From the NCBI RefSeq assembly GCF_013004065.1, contig NZ_CP053084.1, positions 2,170,001 to 2,234,000 on the forward strand: a stretch of 64,000 nt of DNA, written 5' to 3'. Numbering within the stretch: the first letter of the stretch is position 1; every line of letters starts with the position of its first letter. The DNA is from Limnobacter sp. SAORIC-580. GTDB taxonomy: Bacteria; Pseudomonadota; Gammaproteobacteria; Burkholderiales; Burkholderiaceae_B. Positions 28,291 through 37,354 of the stretch are shown in pieces. Under the pieces are notes generated by a model that made no database searches, was not told the origin of the DNA, and worked only from the letters and a program-made list of their open reading frames with translations. Made by a program: the position numbers and the translations under genes.

Positions 28291-29436
28291 ATGCAGTCTG
28301 AGGCAGGATCCGCGCAGTTGAACAACTCATTGATCAAACGTGTAGCTGGCCTCGTGACGAAAGTCTCCGACGCCTTTGCATTTCCCCTACGAACTTCCCA
28401 CTACATTGAACTGGTCAACCCCTTGTGGAGCACCCATGCACTTCAAGCGCGGGTTGAAGCAGTTTGGGACGAAACCTCTGATTCACGCACCATCACCTTG
28501 CGCCCTGGCCTGAACTGGCGAAGCCACCGCCCAGGCCAGCACTTGCGCATTGGCGTGCCAATTGGCGGGCAGCATTTCACGCGCACTTATTCAATCAGCT
28601 CAGCGCCGGAACGCAATGATGGCTGCTTCACCATTACGGTGAAAGCCATCGACAACGGCCGCATGTCGCACCACCTGGTGCGCAAGCTGAAAGTGGGCGA
28701 TTACGTGCCGATTGGTGTACCGCAAGGCGACTTTTACCTGCCCGATGCACAGCCTGTGCTGCCCCTGTTTATTACTGCGGGCAGCGGCATTACACCGATT
28801 ATGAGTATGCTGCGCAGCCTGGTGCTGCAAGAGCGCATGCCCAACACTGTGCACATTCACTATGCGCCCCACACTTACGACGTCATTTTTGGGCGTGAAC
28901 TGAAAGAAATTGCTGACAGGCAAAAGCTGTACACCTTGAACCTGGTGCACACCCGTGAGCCTGGCCAGAAACCTGAAGACATTACCGGCAAACGCCCCCA
29001 CTTTTCCAAAGAGCAGCTCGAGCAACTTTGCCCCGACTGGCGAAAACGCGACGTGTACGCCTGTGGGCCGCAAGCCATGCTCGATTCAATCGAGAAACTT
29101 TACGAATCCGAAGGGCTAAGCCGCCAGGTGCACACCGAACGATTCCGCGCCCAACTGGCAGGCGTTCCCACCGAGGTGAAAACGGGCGTGGTGAAATTTC
29201 TGAACAGCAATGTGAGCGCCAATTCAGACGGTGAAACCAACCTGCTTCGCTTGGCCGAAGATTCGGGCTTGAACCCGGAACACGGCTGCCGAATGGGCAT
29301 TTGCCACGGTTGTGATGTGAAACTGGCCAGCGGCTGTGTGCGCGATTTGCGCACGAACGCACTGATCAATGAAACAGGACAAGTGATTCAGATTTGCGTG
29401 TGTGCCGCGGTGGGCGACGCAGAAATTGAAGTGTAA
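28291..29436 (+). CDS. Ferredoxin reductase with 2Fe-2S domain, electron donor to desaturase
   Basis: A 381-aa three-domain flavoprotein. The FAD domain has FTRTYSISSAP and GRMSHHLV (about residues 98-140), the NAD(P) domain has FITAGSGITPIMSML and YACGPQAMLDS, and a C-terminal plant-type ferredoxin domain carries Cys in GCRMGICHGC (C-x4-C-x2-C) and a final Cys in QICVC. The ATG at 28291 has a strong AGGAG site. It is 26 bp upstream of the acyl desaturase, the same pairing seen for stearoyl-CoA desaturase systems such as Pseudomonas DesC-DesB, and should pass electrons from NAD(P)H to that enzyme. Confidence 0.93.
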   Translation: MQSEAGSAQLNNSLIKRVAGLVTKVSDAFAFPLRTSHYIELVNPLWSTHALQARVEAVWDETSDSRTITLRPGLNWRSHRPGQHLRIGVPIGGQHFTRTYSISSAPERNDGCFTITVKAIDNGRMSHHLVRKLKVGDYVPIGVPQGDFYLPDAQPVLPLFITAGSGITPIMSMLRSLVLQERMPNTVHIHYAPHTYDVIFGRELKEIADRQKLYTLNLVHTREPGQKPEDITGKRPHFSKEQLEQLCPDWRKRDVYACGPQAMLDSIEKLYESEGLSRQVHTERFRAQLAGVPTEVKTGVVKFLNSNVSANSDGETNLLRLAEDSGLNPEHGCRMGICHGCDVKLASGCVRDLRTNALINETGQVIQICVCAAVGDAEIEV

Positions 29437-29462
29437 GTAACACGGGAAGCAGGAGACACAAC

Positions 29463-30617
29463 ATGGGCATGCCAAAACATTTGAGCGCCAGCGACATTGA
29501 AGAATTTGGTCGCGAAATGGACGCCATACGCAATGAAATCGCAGACTCGCTGGGCAGCAAAGACCGCGCCTACATTCTCTCGGTCATCAAATGGCAGCGA
29601 AGCCTGATGCTGGCCGGGCGTATTGTGGTGTTTCTCAGCTTTTTCCTGTTGCCCATGAGCGACTGGACCTTCACAGGCTGGCCACAATTCTGGGCAGTGC
29701 TTCTGCTGGGCGCGGTGATGCTGGGCGTGTCGAAAAGCATTGAGAATATGGAATTGGGCCACAACATCATGCATGCCCAGTTCGACTGGATGCGCGACCC
29801 CAATATTCAATCCAACACCTGGGAATGGGACAACGTTTGCCCTTCTGACCAGTGGAAACACAGCCACAATGTGGTGCACCACACCTGGACCAATGTGCAC
29901 GGCAAAGACCCCGACATTGGCTACGGCGTGCTGCGGGTTACCGACGACCAACGCTGGCATGCCAAATACCTGTTCAACCCGGTGATTAACTTTGTGTTGA
30001 TGATGATGTTTCAGTGGGGCGTAGCCCTGCACGACCTGGAGGCCGACAAGCTGCTGGCAGGCAAAAAGAGTTTCAAAGAGATTATTCCCATGCTGAAACG
30101 AATCGGCTGGAAAGTACGCCACCAGTTGTTGAAAGACTACGTATGCTGGCCGGTTCTTGGTGCAGCGGTCACGGTACCGGTCACTGTATTTTTTGGGTTT
30201 GATGTAGTGAATATTGCCTTGGCTGGTTTCGGCTTCACCATTGTGGCCAACCTGATCGCCAACGGCATTCGCAACATTTGGTCGAATGTGATTATTTTCT
30301 GCGGCCACTTCCCGGCAGGTGTGCACCACTTCACCAAAGAAGAAGTGGAGGGCGAAACCCGCGCAGCCTGGTATGTGCGCCAGTTGCTGGGCAGCTGCAA
30401 TATTACCGGTGGCAAGTTGTTCCATATTCTGTCGGGCAACCTGAGTCACCAGATTGAACACCACCTGTTCCCGGACATTCCTGCCAACCGCTATGCAGAA
30501 ATGTCACCCCGAGTACAGGCTTTGGCAGCCCGGTATGGTCTGCCCTACAACAAGGGCAGTTTCACGCGCCAGTTTGGCACCACCACCTGGAATATCTGGC
30601 GTTTGTCTTTGCCCTGA
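29463..30617 (+). CDS. Membrane fatty acyl desaturase
   Basis: A 384-aa integral membrane di-iron desaturase with three His boxes: HNIMH (His100/104), HSHNVVHH (His133-140), and HQIEHHLFPDIP near residue 325. Hydrophobic spans lie at about 48-66, 74-95, 175-200 and 225-260. It is expected to insert a cis double bond into acyl chains of CoA or phospholipids under aerobic conditions, adjusting membrane fluidity or exogenous fatty acids. It is the partner of the upstream reductase and shares its transcript. Regiospecificity (probably delta-9) is not certain from sequence. Confidence 0.93.
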   Translation: MGMPKHLSASDIEEFGREMDAIRNEIADSLGSKDRAYILSVIKWQRSLMLAGRIVVFLSFFLLPMSDWTFTGWPQFWAVLLLGAVMLGVSKSIENMELGHNIMHAQFDWMRDPNIQSNTWEWDNVCPSDQWKHSHNVVHHTWTNVHGKDPDIGYGVLRVTDDQRWHAKYLFNPVINFVLMMMFQWGVALHDLEADKLLAGKKSFKEIIPMLKRIGWKVRHQLLKDYVCWPVLGAAVTVPVTVFFGFDVVNIALAGFGFTIVANLIANGIRNIWSNVIIFCGHFPAGVHHFTKEEVEGETRAAWYVRQLLGSCNITGGKLFHILSGNLSHQIEHHLFPDIPANRYAEMSPRVQALAARYGLPYNKGSFTRQFGTTTWNIWRLSLP

Positions 30618-30619
30618 AA

Positions 30620-31222
30620 CTAAACCGCCTGAACGGTGCTGTACGCGAAAAACAGCACCAGGCTGGCAGCCATGGTTCCGTTGAACCACTTCAAGCGCAG
30701 CGGGCTGTTGATAAAAGCCCGCAAGCGCGCACCCAACACAAGCCACAATCCCACACACAGCAAACCCACGCTGGCCATGATCACAGCCACCATCAACACG
30801 TCGAAAACTGGTGTGTTCGAGCTGGCCGGAAAAAGCGCAACTGCCGCTGTCGCCATGAACCAGGCTTTGGGATTCACCCACTGAAACAACACCGCATTAA
30901 AAAAGCCCAGAGGTTTTGAGCCGGGCTTCAGGGCATCAGCAGACGGTGAGAAGCTCGCGATTCGCCAAGCCAGATACACCATCATCAACAGGCTGAACAC
31001 CAGCAGCGCAGTGTGAAACCAGGGCAGGCTTTCAAACACCGCATTCAAGCCCAAACCCATGGCCAGCAGCATGAGCGGAAAACCCACAATAATGCCGAAG
31101 AAATGCGGCAGGCTTTTTCGCACACCAAAATTCATGCTGCTGGTCATGATCATCAGGTTATTGGGCCCGGGCGTAATGATGCTTAAAAAAGCAAACAGAG
31201 CAATCGCTTGAAAGTGCTGCAT
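30620..31222 (-). CDS. LysE/RhtB-family amino acid exporter
   Basis: A 200-aa inner-membrane protein with about six helices and the family start FLSIITPGPNNLMIMTSS plus the central FFNAVLFQWVNPKAW motif. Family members export amino acids or related metabolites. An AAGGAG site precedes the ATG. It is divergent from an MFS transporter and a MocR regulator; the shared intergenic region has three operator-like repeats, so its expression is probably tied to that regulator. Substrate unknown. Confidence 0.88.
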   Translation of the reverse strand: MQHFQAIALFAFLSIITPGPNNLMIMTSSMNFGVRKSLPHFFGIIVGFPLMLLAMGLGLNAVFESLPWFHTALLVFSLLMMVYLAWRIASFSPSADALKPGSKPLGFFNAVLFQWVNPKAWFMATAAVALFPASSNTPVFDVLMVAVIMASVGLLCVGLWLVLGARLRAFINSPLRLKWFNGTMAASLVLFFAYSTVQAV

Positions 31223-31280
31223 GACGAACTCCTTTCGTGGAGTAACAATGGAACACTCACTTTAAGAATTTTTGCATTTT

Positions 31281-31344
31281 CAGTACAGATTCAGGATAAT
31301 GAAATAATGTGCAGTACAGATCAATCCTATAAAAATCTGTACTG
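31281..31344. promoter_or_regulatory. Three-copy operator-like repeat between lysE-like and MFS/MocR genes
   Basis: CAGTACAGAT occurs at 31281-31290 and 31312-31321 on the plus strand and as its reverse complement at 31335-31344. The two direct copies start 31 bp apart (about three helical turns) and copies 2 and 3 form an inverted repeat with a 13-bp centre. A TATAAA box lies between copies 2 and 3 (31328-31333). MocR/GntR regulators commonly bind such sets of direct and inverted half-sites, and a MocR gene is the second gene downstream. Confidence 0.65.
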
Positions 31345-31378
31345 CTTCTGGAACTTGACTTCTGTGCGGGTGACCCCC

Positions 31379-32536
31379 ATGAAACTGGAACGTTGGAAAG
31401 TCATTGCCGCAGGCATTTGCTCCCTAATTCTGACCGTTGGGCTGGCCCGCTTTTCTTACACACCCTTGCTGCCCATCATGCGCGAGCAGGCTGGCTTGAG
31501 CGCCTTTGATGGTGGCTGGCTGGCCACGGTGAACTACATTGGCTACATCAGCGGTGCCTTGCTGGCCTCCACACTGAGCAACCTGAATTACAAATACCTG
31601 CTGTATCGCTTCGGATTGATTGTGGCAGTGCTCAGCACCATCGGCATGGGATTGACCACCGATGTGAACCTGTGGGTGTTCCTGCGTTTTATCTCGGGTG
31701 TTTCAAGTACAGCGGGCATGTTGATTGCGTCGGGGCTGATCATGAACTGGCTGGCCCGCCAGAACCTGAAAACCGAACTGGGCCTGCACTTTGCCGGCGC
31801 GGGCATGGGCCTGGTGTTGTCTGGCCTTGCAGTGATGGCCATGGTGGATCACCTGGCGTGGGACCAGCAATGGTGGGTGCTGGGTGTGGTGGGAATTCTT
31901 TTCTTCGTTCCAGCCTGGATATGGATGCCCAAGCCAGCCAAAGCCGGTAGTGAAGAGGCCAAGGTAGCCGATGTGGCACCACCCAGCGCCAAGTGGATGA
32001 GGCTGATGCTGGGCGCATATTTCTGCGCAGGCTTTGGCTATGTGATCAGCGCAACCTTCATTGTGGCGATTGCAGAAACGCTGCCTGAATTGCAAGGCAA
32101 GGGCCCTTGGGTGTGGGTGGTGGTTGGTTTGGCTGCGATTCCCTCCTCATTTGTGTGGGACCGCGTGGCGCGCGTCACAGGCGTTTTTGAAGCCTTGGTG
32201 TTGGCTTACCTGCTGCAAATCATCTCAATTGTGATGGCAGCCCTGATCGACGGCTATTGGGCCAACATGATCAGCGCTGTGCTGTTTGGCGGTACGTTCG
32301 CCGGCATTGTGAATTTGACTTTGAGTATTGCAGGCAGGCAATTCCCCGCCAACCCCAGCAAGGCCATGGCACGCATGACACTGAGTTATGGCGTGTCACA
32401 AATTGCGGCGCCCGCTTTGGCCGGTTTGATCGCTGAACGCACGGGCACCTATCGCGGCTCGCTGTACCTGGCGGCTGCATTGATGGTGGTAGGCATGTTC
32501 ATGGTGTGGCAACTGAAAAAGCAAACCGAGGCTTGA
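31379..32536 (+). CDS. MFS transporter, YbfB/YjiJ family
   Basis: A 385-aa protein with twelve predicted membrane helices. The N-terminus GLARFSYTPLLPIMREQAGLS and the GWLATVNYIGYISGALLAS segment are characteristic of the YbfB/YjiJ subgroup of the major facilitator superfamily, probably drug or metabolite exporters. The ATG at 31379 begins the first helix; an open frame extends upstream to 31208 through the operator region and is rejected. It lies 3 bp before the MocR regulator, so both are co-transcribed. Substrate unknown. Confidence 0.88.
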   Translation: MKLERWKVIAAGICSLILTVGLARFSYTPLLPIMREQAGLSAFDGGWLATVNYIGYISGALLASTLSNLNYKYLLYRFGLIVAVLSTIGMGLTTDVNLWVFLRFISGVSSTAGMLIASGLIMNWLARQNLKTELGLHFAGAGMGLVLSGLAVMAMVDHLAWDQQWWVLGVVGILFFVPAWIWMPKPAKAGSEEAKVADVAPPSAKWMRLMLGAYFCAGFGYVISATFIVAIAETLPELQGKGPWVWVVVGLAAIPSSFVWDRVARVTGVFEALVLAYLLQIISIVMAALIDGYWANMISAVLFGGTFAGIVNLTLSIAGRQFPANPSKAMARMTLSYGVSQIAAPALAGLIAERTGTYRGSLYLAAALMVVGMFMVWQLKKQTEA

Positions 32537-32539
32537 ACC

Positions 32540-33982
32540 ATGGACAACTCCTCTTGCAAATACGAAACACTGGCGTTGAACCTGCAGGCCTTGATTGAAA
32601 ACAATCACTTTGCAGCGGGGTACAAACTGCCGTCGATCCGGAAGCTCTCAGAGCAATGGCATTACTCCATCGACACGGTACAAAAAGCATTGAACTTGCT
32701 GGAAGACAGGGGCTATGTGCAACCTGTAGCGAAATCTGGCTATTACGTGCAAGCCCGCACCCTGCCCAATGCTGCAGCCTGTACCCAGGCGCCTGATTCA
32801 ATCGTGCTGGAACCGCCAGTGAACCTGGAGGTGGCCAATCAAATCGCCATGTTGCTTAGAAGTTCAACCCGCGAGGGTGTGGCACCATTGGGCGTTGCGT
32901 TTCCCGCCCACGAACTGTTGCCGATTGCCACCCTGCGTAGAAGCTACGCCACAGTGAACCGCACCCGCCCTGACCTGCTTACCCTGGGTAGCCACGTAGA
33001 GCCGAACCAGCCTGAACTGGTGCAGCAACTGCAACAGCGGTTTGAGTTGATGGGCATGAAATTGAAACGCGATGAATTGGTGATCACCGATGGGTGTACT
33101 GAAGCGCTAAGCCTGGCCCTTCAAAGCGTGGCCAAACACAACGACATTGTTGCGGTTGAATCACCCGGTTACTACTTGCTGCTGCAAATGATTGAATCAC
33201 TGGGCTTGCGCGCACTGGAAATTCCGAGCAGTCCGGAAAATGGCATGTCGCTTGAAGCACTGGAAATTGCAGTGAAGCAAACCCGAATCGCGGCTTGTAT
33301 TGTGTGCCCCACCGCCAGCAACCCCATGGGTTCTGTAATGCCCGATGCCAACCGAAAAAAACTGCTGGAGTTGGCCGAGAAATATGACTTCCCGATTGTG
33401 GAAGACAATGTGTATGCCGACCTGTACTTCGAGCGTTTTCGACCACGGCCATTGAAAGCCGGCAAGCAAAGCGACCGGGTACTTATGTGTGGTTCATTTT
33501 CGAAATCACTGAGCCCATCGCTGCGAATTGGCTATGTGGCAGGCGGCAAGTACGCCGCACAGGTGTTGTCGAAAAAGCGGATTTTAAGTGGTTCCACCAA
33601 CCCGATCACGCAGGTGGCTGTTGCGCATTATCTGGAGAAAGGATCGTTTGAGCGGCACTTGCGTACCTTGCGCCAACAGTTTGAAACGCAGGTGCGAGCC
33701 ATGGGCAGTTTGGTGCTGAAACATTTTCCGCAGGGCACCCGAATTTCAGAACCCAAAGGTGGTTTCGTGTTGTGGGTTGAATTGCCGGGAGACATCGATA
33801 CCGCAGCCCTGTTCAACAAGGCCATTGCCCGAAAAGTGGCCTACATGCCGGGCAGCGTATTCTCTGCCAGCGGCCTGTACAAAAACTGCATCCGCCTGAA
33901 TTGTGGCCACCCGGTGACAGACGACACCGCAGTGGCCATTGCAAAGTTGGGTGCCTTGTTTGACGCCTCACTCGTCGCCTAG
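32540..33982 (+). CDS. MocR-type (GntR-aminotransferase) transcriptional regulator
   Basis: A 480-aa chimeric regulator. A GntR winged helix (about residues 8-75, with YKLPSIRKLSEQWHYSIDTVQKAL and EDRGYVQPVAKSGYYV) is fused to a PLP-dependent aminotransferase-like domain (about 115-475). The PLP Lys is in MCGSFSKSLSPSLRIGY and the phosphate/ring contacts in CPTASNPMG and VEDNVYADLYFERF. Such proteins sense PLP adducts or amino compounds. It most likely controls its own MFS partner and the divergent LysE gene through the CAGTACAGAT repeats. Its last 15 bp overlap the convergent nitrilase gene tail to tail. Confidence 0.93.
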   Translation: MDNSSCKYETLALNLQALIENNHFAAGYKLPSIRKLSEQWHYSIDTVQKALNLLEDRGYVQPVAKSGYYVQARTLPNAAACTQAPDSIVLEPPVNLEVANQIAMLLRSSTREGVAPLGVAFPAHELLPIATLRRSYATVNRTRPDLLTLGSHVEPNQPELVQQLQQRFELMGMKLKRDELVITDGCTEALSLALQSVAKHNDIVAVESPGYYLLLQMIESLGLRALEIPSSPENGMSLEALEIAVKQTRIAACIVCPTASNPMGSVMPDANRKKLLELAEKYDFPIVEDNVYADLYFERFRPRPLKAGKQSDRVLMCGSFSKSLSPSLRIGYVAGGKYAAQVLSKKRILSGSTNPITQVAVAHYLEKGSFERHLRTLRQQFETQVRAMGSLVLKHFPQGTRISEPKGGFVLWVELPGDIDTAALFNKAIARKVAYMPGSVFSASGLYKNCIRLNCGHPVTDDTAVAIAKLGALFDASLVA

Positions 33983-35527
33983 CCACACCACTTTGTACAA
34001 ATCGCGGCGGCGATCGAGGTAATTGCGAACCGAACCTTCGTTTTTCAAAGTTTGAAGCTTGTCCAGGTCCACATCCACAATCAGGGTCATCTCGGTGTTG
34101 GGTGTGGTCTCTGCCATGATGGCGTCGTGTGGAAATGCGAAATCGGAGGGAGAGAACACCGCAGTTTGCCCGTACTGAATGTCGACATTGTCCACCTTGG
34201 GCAAGTTACCAAAACTGCCTGAAATGGCCACATAGCACTCATTTTCAATGGCGCGGGCCTGGGCACAACGGCGCACGCGCAGGTATCCGTTTTTGGTATC
34301 TGTCCAGAAAGGCACCAACAAAATTTGCATGTCTTTGTCGGCCAGCACGCGCGACAACTCGGGAAACTCGGAGTCGTAACAAATCAGGATTCCGATCTTG
34401 CCAAAGTCGGTGTCAAACACACTCAGCTTGCTGCCCCCCTCCATCATCCATTCACGTTTTTCATGCGGTGTGGGGTGAATTTTGTACTGCGCCTCAACCG
34501 TGCCATCGCGGCGGCACAAATAGGCCACGTTGTACAGTGCACCATCTTCCATCACGGGCATGGAACCGGCCACCACATTGATGTTGTAGCTCACCGCCAT
34601 GCGACTCATCTCGTCGCGAATTTGATCGGTGTAAGTGGCCAGGTGACGAATCGCCTCCAAGGAATTGCCGTTGCCCGCCAGGCCCATCAGGGGTGCGTTG
34701 AAAAATTCGGGGAACAAGGCGACATCACAGCGGTAATCTGAAAGCGCATTGATGAAGTACTCGGCCTGTTTTACCACGTCTTCCACGCTGTGGAATTCGC
34801 GCATTTGCCACTGCACGCAACCCAGGCGTGCAGTGGTTTTGGGCGCGCCAAACAGCATGGGTTTTTCGGGTTCATAATAAATATTGAACCACTCCAGCAA
34901 GGTGGCATAGCCTTGCGATTCCTTGTCTTCCGGCAAGTAGCCTTTTAGCACTTGCTTCACCTCAAAATCGTTGCTGAGCTGAAAAGTAAGAATGGGATCG
35001 TAAATGTCTTTGCGTTTCACTGCGGCAATGTACTGCTGCGGCGACATGTCTTTCATGTGGTCTTTGTAGCCGGGAATTCGCCCGCCCGCCATGATGGCGC
35101 GAAGGTTGAGGTTTTGGCACAATTCCTTGCGCGCTTCGTACAGGCGGCGACCCAAACGCATGTTGCGGTATTCGGGATCGGCGAATACATCAATGCCATA
35201 CAGCACGTCACCCTTGGGGTCATGCGTGGTGGCGTAAATGTTGCCGGTGATTTCCATGTAGGTGTGCTTGTCGCCAAACTTGTCATAGTCGACCACCACC
35301 GCAAAGGCGGCGGCAATCACCTTGCCATCGTCTTCAATGCAAATTTGCCCTTCCGGAAATGTTTTTAAGATTGAACGGAATTTGGCTTCTGGCAAAGCAC
35401 CGCCAGCGCTGTGGTAAACCACCTCCATAATTCGCTTGATATCGGGGTAATCAGAGGCCTGTAAATTGCGCAAGCTCAACTTGTGTTCGGTGTGTTCATA
35501 CTCGGCATTTTCTATTTCTGTCGACAT
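33968..35527 (-). CDS. GNAT acetyltransferase-nitrilase fusion protein
   Basis: A 519-aa two-domain protein. Residues about 15-200 form a GNAT N-acyltransferase domain (with YGIDVFADPEYRNMRLGRRLYEARKEL as the acetyl-CoA loop). Residues about 228-505 are a carbon-nitrogen hydrolase with the triad Glu in LFPEFFNAPLM, Lys in YKIHPTPHEKREW, and Cys in GILICYDSEFPEL. Joined GNAT-nitrilase proteins occur across proteobacteria, but their substrates are largely undefined; an amidase or deacylase acting on acylated amines is likely. The ATG is 8 bases after a weak GGAG-like sequence. Convergent with the MocR gene, overlapping by 15 bp. Confidence 0.88.
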   Translation of the reverse strand: MSTEIENAEYEHTEHKLSLRNLQASDYPDIKRIMEVVYHSAGGALPEAKFRSILKTFPEGQICIEDDGKVIAAAFAVVVDYDKFGDKHTYMEITGNIYATTHDPKGDVLYGIDVFADPEYRNMRLGRRLYEARKELCQNLNLRAIMAGGRIPGYKDHMKDMSPQQYIAAVKRKDIYDPILTFQLSNDFEVKQVLKGYLPEDKESQGYATLLEWFNIYYEPEKPMLFGAPKTTARLGCVQWQMREFHSVEDVVKQAEYFINALSDYRCDVALFPEFFNAPLMGLAGNGNSLEAIRHLATYTDQIRDEMSRMAVSYNINVVAGSMPVMEDGALYNVAYLCRRDGTVEAQYKIHPTPHEKREWMMEGGSKLSVFDTDFGKIGILICYDSEFPELSRVLADKDMQILLVPFWTDTKNGYLRVRRCAQARAIENECYVAISGSFGNLPKVDNVDIQYGQTAVFSPSDFAFPHDAIMAETTPNTEMTLIVDVDLDKLQTLKNEGSVRNYLDRRRDLYKVVWLGDE

Positions 35528-35844
35528 GGTGACTGCTCCATTCGTTTATTTTTTGAACCTCCCTATTAGAACATATTTAGAAAATTGATGAATTTTTGGT
35601 CAGTTTTGGCCACCGCACATGGTTTGACCTGCTCGGTGCAGCGCGTTACAATACATGGATATTTTGATAAACAAACCCCCGCCTGACCTTTGTAAAACCC
35701 CGCCCTACCACATTCGTGATTATTCCCGCCCGGTGCGCTTTTTCCACTGGAGCAAATTTCATTCAATTCGCTGTCATTAACTTTTTCCAAGCTACCCGTC
35801 AGTCTTGGCAGAAAAGTGCTGACCGCATTCATTCATAGAAAAAA
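35528..35844. other. 317-bp intergenic region upstream of SulP gene with a promoter and a long leader
   Basis: This gap lies between the divergent GNAT-nitrilase and SulP genes. It contains a good plus-strand promoter (35624-35652) and then about 185 bases of transcribed leader before the SulP ATG. The leader has C-rich tracts near 35680-35740 and no Shine-Dalgarno next to the ATG (only an A-run). No known riboswitch was recognised. An 88-codon minus-strand frame here shows no protein-like pattern. Confidence 0.5.
35624..35652 (+). promoter_or_regulatory. Predicted sigma-70 promoter of the SulP-Usp operon
   Basis: TTGACC (35624-35629), a 17-bp spacer, then TACAAT (35647-35652). Both boxes match the consensus at five of six positions. 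Start expected near 35659. Confidence 0.65.
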
Positions 35845-37323
35845 ATGATTAGAACAATTCAAACGGACTGGTTTTCCAATGTCCGCAACGACCTTTTGGC
35901 CGGCCTTGTTGTTGCACTGGCACTTATTCCCGAAGCCATTGCCTTTTCAATCATTGCAGGTGTTGACCCCAAAGTGGGCTTGTATGCTTCCTTCTGTATT
36001 GCCACAGTAATTGCCTTTACAGGCGGACGCCCCGGCATGATTTCCGCAGCGACCGGAGCCATGGCCTTGGTCATGGTGATGCTGGTGAAGGACCACGGCT
36101 TGCAGTATTTGTTGGTGGCCACGCTTCTTACCGGCGTACTACAAATTATTGCCGGCCTGCTGCAACTGGGCAAACTTATGCGATTCGTATCAAGATCTGT
36201 CATCACTGGTTTTGTGAACGCGTTGGCCATTCTTATTTTCATGGCTCAGTTGCCTGAATTAACCAACGTTACCTGGCATGTGTACGCCATGGTAGCCGCA
36301 GGCCTTGGCATTATTTACCTGCTGCCTTATGTGACCAAGGCCATACCCTCGCCACTGATTGCCATTGTGGCGCTAACCCTGTTCAGCGTATTCATGGGCC
36401 TGGACGTTCGCACCGTGGGTGACATGGGCGAGCTACCAGATTCACTGCCCGTGTTTTTGATACCTGATGTACCGTGGACCTGGGAAACATTGCAAATCGT
36501 GTTCCCGGTGTCGCTCACCCTGGCAGTGGTTGGTTTGCTGGAATCGATGATGACCGCACAAATTGTGGACGACCTCACCGATACACCCAGCAATAAAAAC
36601 CGCGAGTGTATTGGTCAAGGTGTTGCCAACATCACTTCGGGTTTCATTGGCGGCATGGCAGGTTGCGCCATGATTGGCCAATCGGTGATTAACGTGAAAT
36701 CAGGTGGCCGCGGTCGCTTGTCCGCACTTGCTGCAGGCGTGTTTTTGCTGATTATGGTGGTATTCATTGGCGACTACGTGGCCATGATTCCCATGGCCGC
36801 CCTGGTGGCAGTCATGATCATGGTGTCCATTGGTACCTTTAATTGGGCTTCCATTCGCAACCTGCGTGAACACCCGAAAAGCTCCAGCATTGTGATGTTG
36901 GCCACTGTGGCAGTAACTGTGAGCACCCACGATTTGGCACAAGGCGTGCTGGTTGGTGTGTTGTTGTCGGGCTTTTTCTTCGCCAACAAAGTGGGGCGTA
37001 TTCTGCGCGTGCAATCAAGCACACAGAATGAAGGGCGCAATCGCACCTATGTAATTTCCGGACAAGTGTTTTTTGCATCCGCTGAAACATTCATCAATTC
37101 TTTCGACTACAAGGAAGTAATTGATGAAGTAACCATTGACGTAAGCCGCGCCCATTTCTGGGACATCACAGCCGTCAGTGCATTGGACAAGGCTGTAATC
37201 AAGTTCAAACGCGAAGGCACCGAGGTCGAGGTGATCGGTATGAATGAAGCCAGCCGAACACTGGTGGACAAGTTCGCCATTCACGACAAAGACGATGCGC
37301 TTGAACGCATGGCCCAACACTAA
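35845..37323 (+). CDS. SulP-family anion transporter with STAS domain
   Basis: A 492-aa membrane transporter. The first segment [27 protein letters not shown] is the SulP signature start. About eleven to twelve helices follow, and a short C-terminal STAS domain (about residues 395-490) has [23 protein letters not shown]. SulP proteins carry sulfate, bicarbonate, or dicarboxylates by proton or sodium symport; the ion here is not determined. The gene is followed after 5 bp by a universal stress protein gene, a pairing often seen with SulP transporters, suggesting regulation of transport by the Usp protein. Confidence 0.92.
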   Translation: MIRTIQTDWFSNVRNDLLAGLVVALALIPEAIAFSIIAGVDPKVGLYASFCIATVIAFTGGRPGMISAATGAMALVMVMLVKDHGLQYLLVATLLTGVLQIIAGLLQLGKLMRFVSRSVITGFVNALAILIFMAQLPELTNVTWHVYAMVAAGLGIIYLLPYVTKAIPSPLIAIVALTLFSVFMGLDVRTVGDMGELPDSLPVFLIPDVPWTWETLQIVFPVSLTLAVVGLLESMMTAQIVDDLTDTPSNKNRECIGQGVANITSGFIGGMAGCAMIGQSVINVKSGGRGRLSALAAGVFLLIMVVFIGDYVAMIPMAALVAVMIMVSIGTFNWASIRNLREHPKSSSIVMLATVAVTVSTHDLAQGVLVGVLLSGFFFANKVGRILRVQSSTQNEGRNRTYVISGQVFFASAETFINSFDYKEVIDEVTIDVSRAHFWDITAVSALDKAVIKFKREGTEVEVIGMNEASRTLVDKFAIHDKDDALERMAQH

Positions 37324-37324
37324 G

Positions 37325-37354
37325 GAGCATGAGCATGAGCATGAGCATGAGCAT
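37325..37354 (+). repeat. Five-copy GAGCAT hexanucleotide tandem repeat spanning the usp start codon
   Basis: Five perfect copies of GAGCAT create in-frame ATG codons at 37329, 37335, 37341, 37347 and 37353, coding Met-Ser repeats at the protein N-terminus. The only Shine-Dalgarno (AAGGAG) lies at the 5' edge. A change of copy number would keep the frame but alter the N-terminus and start-site choice. Confidence 0.9.

Noticed and set aside
35566-35832. An 88-codon minus-strand open frame in the SulP upstream gap.
   Set aside because: Crosses the predicted SulP promoter and has no ribosome site or protein-like pattern.
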